Assembly: GCA_012515125.1 (NCBI GenBank) | Contig: JAAYYY010000038.1 | Span: 1 to 55,247 of the forward strand | DNA from: Chloroflexota bacterium | Lineage (GTDB): Bacteria; Chloroflexota; Anaerolineae; Promineifilales; Promineifilaceae | DNA length: 55,247 nt | Direction: 5' to 3' | In this document: piece after piece, positions 1-8,528 of the stretch | Numbering within the stretch: position 1 is the first letter of the stretch | Layout of the letters: each line of letters opens with the position of its first letter | Notes under the pieces: model-generated | What the model was told of the DNA's origin: nothing | What the model saw: only the letters and a program-made list of their open reading frames with translations | Databases searched by the model: none | Position numbers and translations under genes: made by a program

Positions 1-890
1 GCGACGCCGGAGACGATGCCCCGGTCTACGCCGAAGAGGGTGGCGGTGACCCCGCCGTTGCCGGCAGCGGTCGAAGCGGTGTGCGTGCCGTGGCCGTTGT
101 CGTCACGGGCCGAGTCGAACTCGGTGGGCAGCAGCCCCACGACCGCCTTGTAGGTGTCGAGGAACGCGTAAGCGCCAATGAGCTTGTTGTTGCAGGTGAA
201 CGGCTGATCATCCGGGTTGTAAGCGGTGTTGCCGAAGTCGCAGGTGCTGCGCGGGCCACCGGAGCCAAAGCCGTTCGAGCCGGGCACGACGGGCGGCGCA
301 GGATAAGGATTGCCGAATGGATCGGGATCGGAGAACGAGGGGTGTTCGGGCCAGATACCCGTGTCGAGGATGCCGACGATGACACCCTCGGCAGCATTTT
401 GCTGCCCACCCAGCATATTCCAGACCGTCGGCGCCCCGATGAATTGCTGGCTGACCTCGGTGTCAGGCTGCTGCAGTTGATCGAGGTAGATGGCGGCGAC
501 GCCGTCCAGCGCTTCAACTTCGTCCAGCTTGTCGGGTGAAAGCACCAGCGAGACGCCGTTGAATACTTCCGTGTAGCGATGGACGACCTCGCCCTCCGAC
601 ACCGCCTCCAGGGTGCGCTCGTCCACCCCGTCCTCGAAGACGACGAATACGCTGAGCGGGGCGACATCTTCCACGCCCATGGTGGAGAAGGTCGTGCGCG
701 CCGCCTCAGGTGCGGACTGCTTGTCAATATCCTCAAGTGCGGGGTCTACCGAGGTTTCTACCTGAACGGCGTCAGGCAAAACAGTGATGCCATTCTCCTG
801 GGCAGCGCCGAGAGAAGCCGACGATAGCACAAGGACTACCATCAACAGGGCGCCGCACAGCAAGCTGAATGCGCGTATGTGGGATTTCAT
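1..890 (-). CDS. S8 (subtilisin-like) serine peptidase, secreted, N-terminal part only (truncated by window start)
   Basis: Minus-strand reading from ATG at 890: MKSHIRAFSLLCGALLMVVLVLSSASLGAAQ signal peptide, I9-like propeptide region, catalytic Asp region GILDTGIWPEHPSF and His motif DDNGHGTHTAST. The listed 26..736 ORF is a different, spurious frame. Confidence 0.9.
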   Translation of the reverse strand, partial: MKSHIRAFSLLCGALLMVVLVLSSASLGAAQENGITVLPDAVQVETSVDPALEDIDKQSAPEAARTTFSTMGVEDVAPLSVFVVFEDGVDERTLEAVSEGEVVHRYTEVFNGVSLVLSPDKLDEVEALDGVAAIYLDQLQQPDTEVSQQFIGAPTVWNMLGGQQNAAEGVIVGILDTGIWPEHPSFSDPDPFGNPYPAPPVVPGSNGFGSGGPRSTCDFGNTAYNPDDQPFTCNNKLIGAYAFLDTYKAVVGLLPTEFDSARDDNGHGTHTASTAAGNGGVTATLFGVDRGIVSGV

Positions 891-1288
891 CTAGTTGTGC
901 TCCTTTTTACTCGCCTACATTGTGTTACTGGATAAGGGGAACTGGGGGGATTTGTAGCTTGCTCCGAAAACCACCTCCTTCTGAAACTGGCTGGCAGGCC
1001 GTCACCAGGTAACCGAGATCGCCGTCTCGACAAAGAGACGCTAACAACGCAGACGCTCGGGTGGGCCCTAACCCTCCTGCCAAAGGCCTTTAATCCCATT
1101 AAGTGATGAAGTTGTCCCGTGTTGGGAGTTACTGGTTGTCCAGAGTATATCGCCTATTGCGGCGTAAATCAACAGGTGACGGCATTGACCACGGCGGCCA
1201 GCGGCAGCTGACCCGCCCGCTGCCGGGGAGTCACAGGATCGTCGAAGTGTATGGAAAAGGGGAGCACAGGCTGGCGAGGCGACGGCCC

Positions 1289-2194
1289 TCAGAAGGCAAT
1301 GCCCTCTTCGTCGGCAGGGATGAGCCGGCTGTGTACCTCCATCGTCCACAGCTCCCACATCTCGGAGGCGTTGGCCGGCTGGTGGCTGGCCTTGACGTTT
1401 TCATAGGCGGCGCGGGCCTGCTTGACGTTGGGAAATGCGCCCTGCTCGATGCCCCAGGCAATCGCCTCGTCGGGTCCGGCGAAGCGGCTCTCGCGGCGCG
1501 CCTGCTGTTCTTGCTCGAGACCTTCGTACATCGCCTCTTCGAGCTTCTCCGGCATCATCTCCCACGTGCCGCTCTCGTCCCAGATTGTCATGCCCTGCCG
1601 GCCGGTCCGGCACCATTCGACGTGAATGCCCAGCTTCGGGCCCTGGCGCACAACACGCAGGCGGGCGTTGAGATTGCGCTGCAGCCGGGCCAGCTCCGTC
1701 GCCGGAATGCTCGTCGTGGTCTGAGTCTGGGCCTGAGCGTCGCGCCCCTGCTGCAAATGGTATATCCAGAGAACGTCGGTGCCCCAGCGGCTGACGCCAT
1801 CCTGCAGGAGCTTCATGCCCGTTGCCTTGGCTACAAAGCTCGACATCTTGTTGCGGTTGTCGCCGTCCAGGTTGGCCTGTACGGCACGCTGCACCAGTGG
1901 GGAGATGAGCTGCGTCAGACTATCAACGACGATGGTGGCGACACGCTCCTCGGGCATGGAGTGCGCCAGCTCGTCGACGATGCGGGGGATCAGCCCATTG
2001 GTGCGCGGATCTTCAAACTCGAGAACGTCGCCGCCGACGAGATGCATCACCTCGTCAAAGCGCTGGTCACTGTCTACGACAAGGATGGGAGCCGCCATGC
2101 GGGCGGCGAAAGTGCTCTTACCTTCGCCCGGAAAGCCGACCAGGCTCCAGAGCCGGCGGGGATACCGGGGACGTTTCTTTGTTCGTAGGGCCAT
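1289..2194 (-). CDS. Phage-type RecA-superfamily ATPase (AAA_24/Sak4-like)
   Basis: Walker A GFPGEGKST, Walker B ATIVVDSLTQL, LWIYHLQQG motif. ATG at 2194 (MALRTKK) preferred over 2215 because GGAGGGAAAGGAG is a good SD and the upstream ATG overlaps a predicted -10. Confidence 0.7.
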   Translation of the reverse strand: MALRTKKRPRYPRRLWSLVGFPGEGKSTFAARMAAPILVVDSDQRFDEVMHLVGGDVLEFEDPRTNGLIPRIVDELAHSMPEERVATIVVDSLTQLISPLVQRAVQANLDGDNRNKMSSFVAKATGMKLLQDGVSRWGTDVLWIYHLQQGRDAQAQTQTTTSIPATELARLQRNLNARLRVVRQGPKLGIHVEWCRTGRQGMTIWDESGTWEMMPEKLEEAMYEGLEQEQQARRESRFAGPDEAIAWGIEQGAFPNVKQARAAYENVKASHQPANASEMWELWTMEVHSRLIPADEEGIAF

Positions 2195-2213
2195 AATATG
2201 CTCCTTTCCCTCC

Positions 2214-2242
2214 ATTATCCCTCAGTAATCCCAGAAATGCAA
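2214..2242 (-). promoter_or_regulatory. Predicted sigma70-type promoter of the Sak4-like gene (TTGCAT-17-GATAAT)
   Basis: Minus strand: TTGCAT (plus 2237-2242), 17-nt spacer, GATAAT (plus 2214-2219). Confidence 0.55.
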
Positions 2243-2252
2243 ACATTTGTTC
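2241..2252. promoter_or_regulatory. LexA-like operator candidate AAAC-ATTT-GTTC (one mismatch to GAAC-N4-GTTC)
   Basis: Direct sequence; overlaps the -35 of the Sak4-like gene. Confidence 0.35.
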
Positions 2253-2416
2253 TAATGATGTAGCAGAGTGAAACAGGAGACGGTAGGCACGTCGGAGGCC
2301 CCCTTTTGTGCCTGCTTCCCCGTGGATAGGCTGCCATTCGCGAGAACAGCAGCCCATCCATTCGCTTGGCTTATGGCTTACTGCTTACTTATGGAGAGTC
2401 ACGACGGTATCGCGCG

Positions 2417-3775
2417 TCAGCCACCGTACTGATCGCGGGCAAAGCCGAGCAGGCCGCGCTCCGCGAGCTTCTCGACCGGCGCCCGGAAGGTGACCTGCAC
2501 GACGCCGGGATGGCGGCCGATTTCGATGGCGCCCGTAATCGTGGCGCGATTCTTGACTTCTGGCACGGTCATATCCAGCAGCGCGGCCGCGCGCTCGAGG
2601 CCGTTGTCTGTGGCCGCGTTGAGGTCTGGACCCGTGCCGATGACGGAGATGGGCAGGCTCTCCTCGATGCCGTCGATGCCCCAGCTCTCCGCCAGCGCCT
2701 CGGCGCGGCTCTTCTCATCCGGCGTCAACGGCCGGGCCAGGAAGGGCAGATCGTCGGCGACGGGGAAGAGCACAGGGCCGTCGATGTTCAGCCCTTTGAT
2801 CAGATGCACCTGCAGGGTGATCGTACCGGCGACGTCGGCCGTGTGCCCGGCGATTTCGCCGTCGCCCTGCATGGCGTGCATGTCGCCCATGTAGACGCCC
2901 CCACCCGGCGCCTTGACCGGGCAGATAAGAATGGCGCCAGCCCGCACGGCGTCGATGTCCATGTGTCCGTCGGTGCGGTGAGACAGCTGGTCGGCCGTCA
3001 GACCATACTCATGGGGCGCGCCGACGAGGAAGGTCCCAAAGTCGCCCGCGTTGTGCGAGTCGGGCATGGGGATCGCCGGCGTGGTGCCAAGCTGGCCCAT
3101 GAACGGGCGCAGACGGGCGACGAGACCGACGAGGTCGTGTGGCGCGAAGGTGAGGATGGAGTTCTGGATGGATTTCTCCGGCATCGCCGCGTAATAGCGG
3201 GCGTCGCGGGCCAGCTTTTCGGCCACTTCCTGATTCAGCGTAACGCCCAGCGCGCGCAGGTTGTCGAAGCCAATGGTATAGCCGTTGGTGAAGGCGAATG
3301 GCGCGGTCGGAGCGCCGCAGTTGGCGCAGCGCACGGCGTCCTGACCGATCCCTTCGATCACCGTCCGGGGGTAAAGCTCCCCACACTCTGGACACTTACC
3401 GGCGACGTACGGATCACCGAGGAAACGACCGGCAAGCATGCGGTCGTTGCCCGAGGCGGTCGCCATGCTGGTAACGCTGATGTCCTTGATGCGAATGGCA
3501 ATGGCGTCACCCACTTCGGCCCCGGCGACGGCGACGGGTCTGGTCACCTCATGCCCGCCGCGGATTTCGGGCGTAATCATCGGCCCCCAGCAACCGGGAG
3601 CGGTATTGGCGATGATGTGCCCGCCGTCGCGTACCGGCCCGAGCATCGGCCGGTTGGGGTCGAGGATACCATCGACGAACTCATCAACGTAGACCGTTTC
3701 GTGACCGGCAAGATGGCCGTTGCCAGACGCCGGTTGCACGTCGGTCCGTGGTTCAGACTTCATTTCCAGGGTCAT
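2417..3775 (-). CDS. Acetamidase/formamidase family protein with internal zinc-ribbon motif
   Basis: MTLEMKSEPRTDV... with FmdA/AmdA-like LGPVRDGGHIIANTAPGCWGPMITPEIRGG and GGGVYMGDMHAMQGDGEIAGHTADVAG; CPEC...CANC inside. Confidence 0.85.
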   Translation of the reverse strand: MTLEMKSEPRTDVQPASGNGHLAGHETVYVDEFVDGILDPNRPMLGPVRDGGHIIANTAPGCWGPMITPEIRGGHEVTRPVAVAGAEVGDAIAIRIKDISVTSMATASGNDRMLAGRFLGDPYVAGKCPECGELYPRTVIEGIGQDAVRCANCGAPTAPFAFTNGYTIGFDNLRALGVTLNQEVAEKLARDARYYAAMPEKSIQNSILTFAPHDLVGLVARLRPFMGQLGTTPAIPMPDSHNAGDFGTFLVGAPHEYGLTADQLSHRTDGHMDIDAVRAGAILICPVKAPGGGVYMGDMHAMQGDGEIAGHTADVAGTITLQVHLIKGLNIDGPVLFPVADDLPFLARPLTPDEKSRAEALAESWGIDGIEESLPISVIGTGPDLNAATDNGLERAAALLDMTVPEVKNRATITGAIEIGRHPGVVQVTFRAPVEKLAERGLLGFARDQYGG

Positions 3776-3788
3776 GGTAATACCTCCT

Positions 3789-4073
3789 CTACTCAGCAGG
3801 AACGGGAACAAGCCCAGCGCCGGAGCAGCCACCGGCGATGGGCATCAAGAGGGCGACCTCGGACGCACCGGCGAGCGAAGTCGCGGGGGTAACATGCTGT
3901 CCGGCGACGACGGGAATAGCCTGGCGCAGTAACCGGGCAGCGGCCGGATACTGGACAGCAAGGACGTCCAGGAGATCCGCGACGGTCGCCTGCTCCGGCA
4001 GCGTCAGCGACAGGCGCGGGGCGCCGATGGTCGTCATGAGCTGACCGTTGAGGCGGACGGGAATGGTGAACAT
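3789..4073 (-). CDS. MoaD/ThiS-family ubiquitin-like sulfur-carrier-type protein with C-terminal extension
   Basis: MFTIPVRLNGQLMTTIGAPRLSLTLPEQATVADLLDVL...SEVALLMPIAGG then CSGAGLVPVPAE; stop lies 13 bp from the acetamidase start. Confidence 0.75.
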   Translation of the reverse strand: MFTIPVRLNGQLMTTIGAPRLSLTLPEQATVADLLDVLAVQYPAAARLLRQAIPVVAGQHVTPATSLAGASEVALLMPIAGGCSGAGLVPVPAE

Positions 4074-4325
4074 AGCATCATCTCCGGATGGTTGCGCCGG
4101 GCCAGGCCGGCACAGGCCGATATGCGCGTCGTCGATGTCAGGGCTACTGCTAATTGTACCATATTCGGAGCCTTCTCGCATTGGTCGGACTTGCGGACGA
4201 TTGCGGTTGGTGGCAGGAACAGAGCCGCTGTGCTAGTCTGGTTTCTTTGAGTGACGACGAGGTAGAATTGCATCGCCGGCCGGGATCATGGGCCGGCACG
4301 GACTGGAAAGGAAAAGGAACGATCT

Positions 4326-6182
4326 GTGACCGAAAACCTTCTTGTTGGGCTGACGGCTATCGTCGTGTTCGGCATTGGCGCCCAGTGGCTGGGGTGGCGG
4401 CTGCGCTTTCCTTCCATTCTCATCCTGCTCCTGTTTGGGTTCCTCGCCGGTCCCGTTCTGGGGCTGATCGATCCCGATAGCCTTTTGGGCGAAGTGCTCT
4501 TCCCTGTCGTCAGCCTGTCGGTGGCGCTCATTCTGTTCGAGGGCGGCCTGACCCTGCGGCACGACGAGCTTCCGCACATCCGCGGCGTTTTATTGCGGTT
4601 GATCAGCATCGGGGCGGTGATCACCTGGGTCGTCGCGACCCTGGCGGCGCGGCTGATCCTCAACCTCTCGTGGAGTGTGTCCATATTGCTGGGGGCAATT
4701 CTTATCGTCACCGGCCCGACCGTCATCGGGCCGCTGCTACGGCAGATCAAGCCCCAGGGGCAGGCCGGCGCGGTGGTGAAGTGGGAGGGCATCCTCATCG
4801 ATCCCGTCGGCGCTGTGCTGGCTGTCCTCGTCTTTGAGGCCATGCAGGCCGGCGACCTGAGTGCGGCGCCGGGGACGATTCTGCTGGGCGTGCTTGAGAC
4901 AGCCGTCATTGGACTGGTTACCGGCCTCGTCGCGGCAACCCTGATGATTGGCCTGCTGCGCCGCTACCTGATTCCCGATCACCTCCAGAACGGCGTGGCG
5001 CTGATGTTCATCGTCGTGGCCTTTGCCCTGAGCAACCTGCTGCACCACGAGTCCGGCCTGCTGACGGTAACCGTGATGGGCCTCGTCGTGGCCAACCAGC
5101 GCCTTATTACCATCCGGCACATCGTCGAGTTTAAGGAGAATCTGCAGATCCTGCTGGTGGGTACGCTGTTTATTCTGCTTGCAGCCCGTATGAAGCCCGG
5201 CTCCATTCTGGCGCTGGGCTGGGAAAGTGTGCTCTTTGTGGCCGTGCTCATTCTCATCGCGCGCCCCCTATCGGTCCTGATCTCCACGGCCGGCTCCTCC
5301 TTTTCCTGGAAAGAGCGGCTGTTCGTTATGTGGATGGCGCCCAGGGGCATTGTCGCCGCTTCAGTGGCCTCCGTTTTCTCCTTTGGGCTGATCGACGCGG
5401 GCGTGGAGGGAGCCGAGGAGCTGGCGTCTATCACCTTCCTGGTCATCGTTGGAACGGTCACCTTCTACGGGCTGACGGCGGGACCGGTGGCCCGGCGGCT
5501 GGGGCTGGCCGAGCGGAACCCGCAGGGCGTCGTCATCGCGGGCGCCCATCCCCTTGCCCGGGCTATAGCCCGCGTCCTGTGCGACCAGGGCATCACGGCG
5601 CGCCTCCTGGACACCAACTGGGATAACGTGCGGGCCGGCCGCAGGGAAGGGCTGGAAGTATGCCACGGGAGCGCCTACTCCGAAGAGGTACTCGAGCGGC
5701 TGGACCTGACGGGCATCGGGCGCATGCTGGCGATGACGCCCAACGACGAGGTCAACTCCCTGGCAGCGCTGCAGTTTCCCGAGGTGTTCAGCCGGGCGGA
5801 GGTATACCAGCTGCCGCCGCGGAGAAGCAACGGGGGTAGCAGCGATCTGTTCCCGGCTCCCCAACATCTGACGGGCCGCATTCTATTCGGTCCGGATTTC
5901 AACTACAGGTTCCTGGACGAACAGCTCCAGCGCGGCGCCGAAATCCGTGCCATACCGCTGACGGCCGATTTCACCTATCAGGATCTGCTGGCCGAATACA
6001 ACGGGCGAATCATTCCGCTGTTCATCGTCGGCGCGCGCAAGAAGCTGACAATCATCACCACGGACAACCAGGTCACGCCGCAGCCGGGACAGACCGTCAT
6101 CAGTATGGTGCTTCTCGAAGGCGCGCTGAGGGATGCGGATACAGCCCGGCGCCTTCAGGCTGTCCGGGCCGACGGAGCATAG
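4326..6182 (+). CDS. CPA1-type sodium:proton antiporter with C-terminal TrkA-N-like domain
   Basis: GTG start; many TM segments, LILFEGGLTLRHDEL, IVTGPTVIGPLL; cytosolic VVIAGAHPLARAIARVLCDQGITARLLDTN Rossmann-like segment. Confidence 0.85.
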   Translation: MTENLLVGLTAIVVFGIGAQWLGWRLRFPSILILLLFGFLAGPVLGLIDPDSLLGEVLFPVVSLSVALILFEGGLTLRHDELPHIRGVLLRLISIGAVITWVVATLAARLILNLSWSVSILLGAILIVTGPTVIGPLLRQIKPQGQAGAVVKWEGILIDPVGAVLAVLVFEAMQAGDLSAAPGTILLGVLETAVIGLVTGLVAATLMIGLLRRYLIPDHLQNGVALMFIVVAFALSNLLHHESGLLTVTVMGLVVANQRLITIRHIVEFKENLQILLVGTLFILLAARMKPGSILALGWESVLFVAVLILIARPLSVLISTAGSSFSWKERLFVMWMAPRGIVAASVASVFSFGLIDAGVEGAEELASITFLVIVGTVTFYGLTAGPVARRLGLAERNPQGVVIAGAHPLARAIARVLCDQGITARLLDTNWDNVRAGRREGLEVCHGSAYSEEVLERLDLTGIGRMLAMTPNDEVNSLAALQFPEVFSRAEVYQLPPRRSNGGSSDLFPAPQHLTGRILFGPDFNYRFLDEQLQRGAEIRAIPLTADFTYQDLLAEYNGRIIPLFIVGARKKLTIITTDNQVTPQPGQTVISMVLLEGALRDADTARRLQAVRADGA

Positions 6183-6331
6183 GGCCGGCCCCTCCGGCAG
6201 TGGTTCGTCTGCTGGGATGGACCGGCGTCAGGCGTGACACTGTAGGAACAATTCGACGGGCGAGCCGGGGATGCACTACTATTACCGCGTTCTGCAGCCC
6301 ACAGATGGCCCAACCCCGGGAAGGAGGAACG

Positions 6332-8503
6332 GTGGACGTTTTTACTGCTGCGTCTCACCAGGACGTTCTGGCGCTCGTCATCCAGATTGCGGTCCTGCTT
6401 TTCACGGCCCGGGCGCTGGGCGAGGTCGCCCGCCGGTTGGGCCAGCCCGCCGTCGTAGGGGAAATTCTCGCCGGTATCCTGCTGGGCCCGTCGTTCCTGA
6501 GCAGCCTGATCCCGGCGGTTGGGGCCTGGATCGTGCCGCAGACGCCGGTGCGGGGCTACCTGCTGGAGACGATCAGCATGGTCGGGGTGATGTTTCTGTT
6601 GCTGATTACCGGGCTGGAGACGGATATTCCCCTTATCCGGCGCCACGCACGCACCGCGCTGTCTGCGGCGACGGGCGGCTTGCTGCTGCCCCTTCTGACG
6701 GGCTTTCTCCTCGGCCTTTATCTGCCGGAAACGCTGCTGGCGGCTCCCGACGAGCGGCTCGTATTCGCCCTGTTCGTCGCCGCCGCGCTCTCCATCTCAG
6801 CCATCCCTGTGATTGCCAAGGTGCTGATCGACCTGAACCTGATGCGCCGCGACATCGGTCAGACAATCATCGCCGCCGGTATGGTGGACGATACCACAGC
6901 TTGGATTCTGCTTTCGGTAATCATCGGCCTGGCCGGTGGAGGACAGGTAACGGCGCTGGGCGTGGCCGAATCGGTCGGAAGCGTCGTCGCCTTCCTGCTC
7001 ATTAGCTTCACGGTCGGCCGGTGGCTGGCCCGGCGGGCGCTCCGCTTCGTCCAGGACAAAGTCACCGGCTCCGATGCCGTTCTGACGCTGATCGTCGTCC
7101 TGGCCTTTGGCTGGGGCGCCGTCACCCAGGCGATCGGGCTCGAGGCGCTGTTTGGCGCTTTCGTCATGGGGATCCTGTTTGGACAGCTGCCCCGGCTGCA
7201 TGAGTCGGTCGTGCACACACTGGAGCGCATGACGCTGGCGATTCTGGCGCCGATCTTCTTCGCCGTCGCCGGGCTGAAGGTAAACCTGATCCGGCTGGCG
7301 GAACCGGCGACCCTCGCCATCGCCCTGCTGGTCATTTTTGTCGCCGTCTTCGGAAAAGTCGTGGGAACCTACACAGGCGCCCGGATTCTGGCGAGAAAGG
7401 ATCATTGGACGGCTCTGGGCTATGGCGCGGCGCTCAATGCACGCGGCGCCATGGAGATCATCATTGCTACCATCGGCCTGAACGCCGGCATCCTCTCGCA
7501 GACGATGTTCTCGATAATTGTCGTCATGGCGATCACCACGTCGTTGATGTCGCCGGCAGCCCTGCGCTGGGTGCTGACGCATATCGAGCCGGAGCAGCAG
7601 GAGCTGGACCGGCTGCGGCGTGAAGAGATGGCAGTGGGCAGTGTCGTCGCCGGTATCCACCGGGTGCTGCTGCCGCTACGGCGCCAGGAGGAACCGTTCG
7701 GCAGCCAGATGGTCGAGGCGCGTTTGCTGGAGCGATCGGGCGCGCACGGGAAACTATCGGTGACGCTGATGCACGTGATGGAAAACGGCGTGAAGCGGGA
7801 CGCAGAGGCCTTCCTGAAGGGTGTGGCTGCACAGTTCCGCGTGAGAGAGGTCGAGCGGAAGGTGGTTGACCACGCCGACCAGGCGACGGCCATCCTGGAC
7901 GAGGTGCATAAGGGGTACGGCCTGCTTGTACTGGGAGCATCAGAACGGCACAGGGATGGCAGCACGCTCTTCACGCCGCTCGTGGATACGATCGTGCGCT
8001 TCTCGCCGGTGCCCACGCTGGTGGTCCAGGGACCGCCCGAACTCACGGTCTGGGCGCCGGGGCGGATCATGGTGCCGGCGGTGGGCACGCCGGCGTCGCG
8101 CCACGCCGCCGAGCTGGCTTTCGCCATCGCCCGGCCAGGGACACGCTGCGTGCTGGTGATGAACGTCGTGCAGCCGGTCTCCTCGCGGCGCCACGACGGG
8201 CGCTACGAATACCGGGAGGCGGCCAGCGCCGGCTACCAGCTACGCCAGTATGAAGAAGGCCGGCAAATGGTAAAAAAGCTGGCCGAACTGGGCCGGCTCT
8301 ACGACGTAGAGGCAGAGACGACGGTGGTCGAGGGAGAGAGCCCGGAGGACACGATACTGGAGGTAGCAGAGGCCAACGCGATTGACCTGATTATCCTGGG
8401 GACGAGCCTGCGACCCTGGTCGTCGCGCCTCTACCTGGGGCCACGCGTCGAGTACATCCTGAGCGATGCGCGCTGCCCGGTTGTGGTTCTGAATACGAAT
8501 TGA
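6332..8503 (+). CDS. CPA2-type cation:proton antiporter fused to universal-stress-protein-like domains
   Basis: Start GTG at 6332 after AAGGAGG; VGEILAGILLGPS, ISAIPVIAKVLIDLNLM, MVDDTTAW motifs; C-terminal USP-like halves ending LIILGTSLRPWSSRLYLGPRVEYILSDARCPVVVLN. Confidence 0.87.
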   Translation: MDVFTAASHQDVLALVIQIAVLLFTARALGEVARRLGQPAVVGEILAGILLGPSFLSSLIPAVGAWIVPQTPVRGYLLETISMVGVMFLLLITGLETDIPLIRRHARTALSAATGGLLLPLLTGFLLGLYLPETLLAAPDERLVFALFVAAALSISAIPVIAKVLIDLNLMRRDIGQTIIAAGMVDDTTAWILLSVIIGLAGGGQVTALGVAESVGSVVAFLLISFTVGRWLARRALRFVQDKVTGSDAVLTLIVVLAFGWGAVTQAIGLEALFGAFVMGILFGQLPRLHESVVHTLERMTLAILAPIFFAVAGLKVNLIRLAEPATLAIALLVIFVAVFGKVVGTYTGARILARKDHWTALGYGAALNARGAMEIIIATIGLNAGILSQTMFSIIVVMAITTSLMSPAALRWVLTHIEPEQQELDRLRREEMAVGSVVAGIHRVLLPLRRQEEPFGSQMVEARLLERSGAHGKLSVTLMHVMENGVKRDAEAFLKGVAAQFRVREVERKVVDHADQATAILDEVHKGYGLLVLGASERHRDGSTLFTPLVDTIVRFSPVPTLVVQGPPELTVWAPGRIMVPAVGTPASRHAAELAFAIARPGTRCVLVMNVVQPVSSRRHDGRYEYREAASAGYQLRQYEEGRQMVKKLAELGRLYDVEAETTVVEGESPEDTILEVAEANAIDLIILGTSLRPWSSRLYLGPRVEYILSDARCPVVVLNTN

Positions 8504-8528
8504 CGGTGAGTACCGGAAGGAGCAGGGC

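Noticed and set aside
2366-3892. 508-aa plus-strand ORF opposite the acetamidase
   Set aside because: Antisense shadow ORF typical of high GC; the minus strand carries recognisable amidase motifs and the plus product looks low-complexity.
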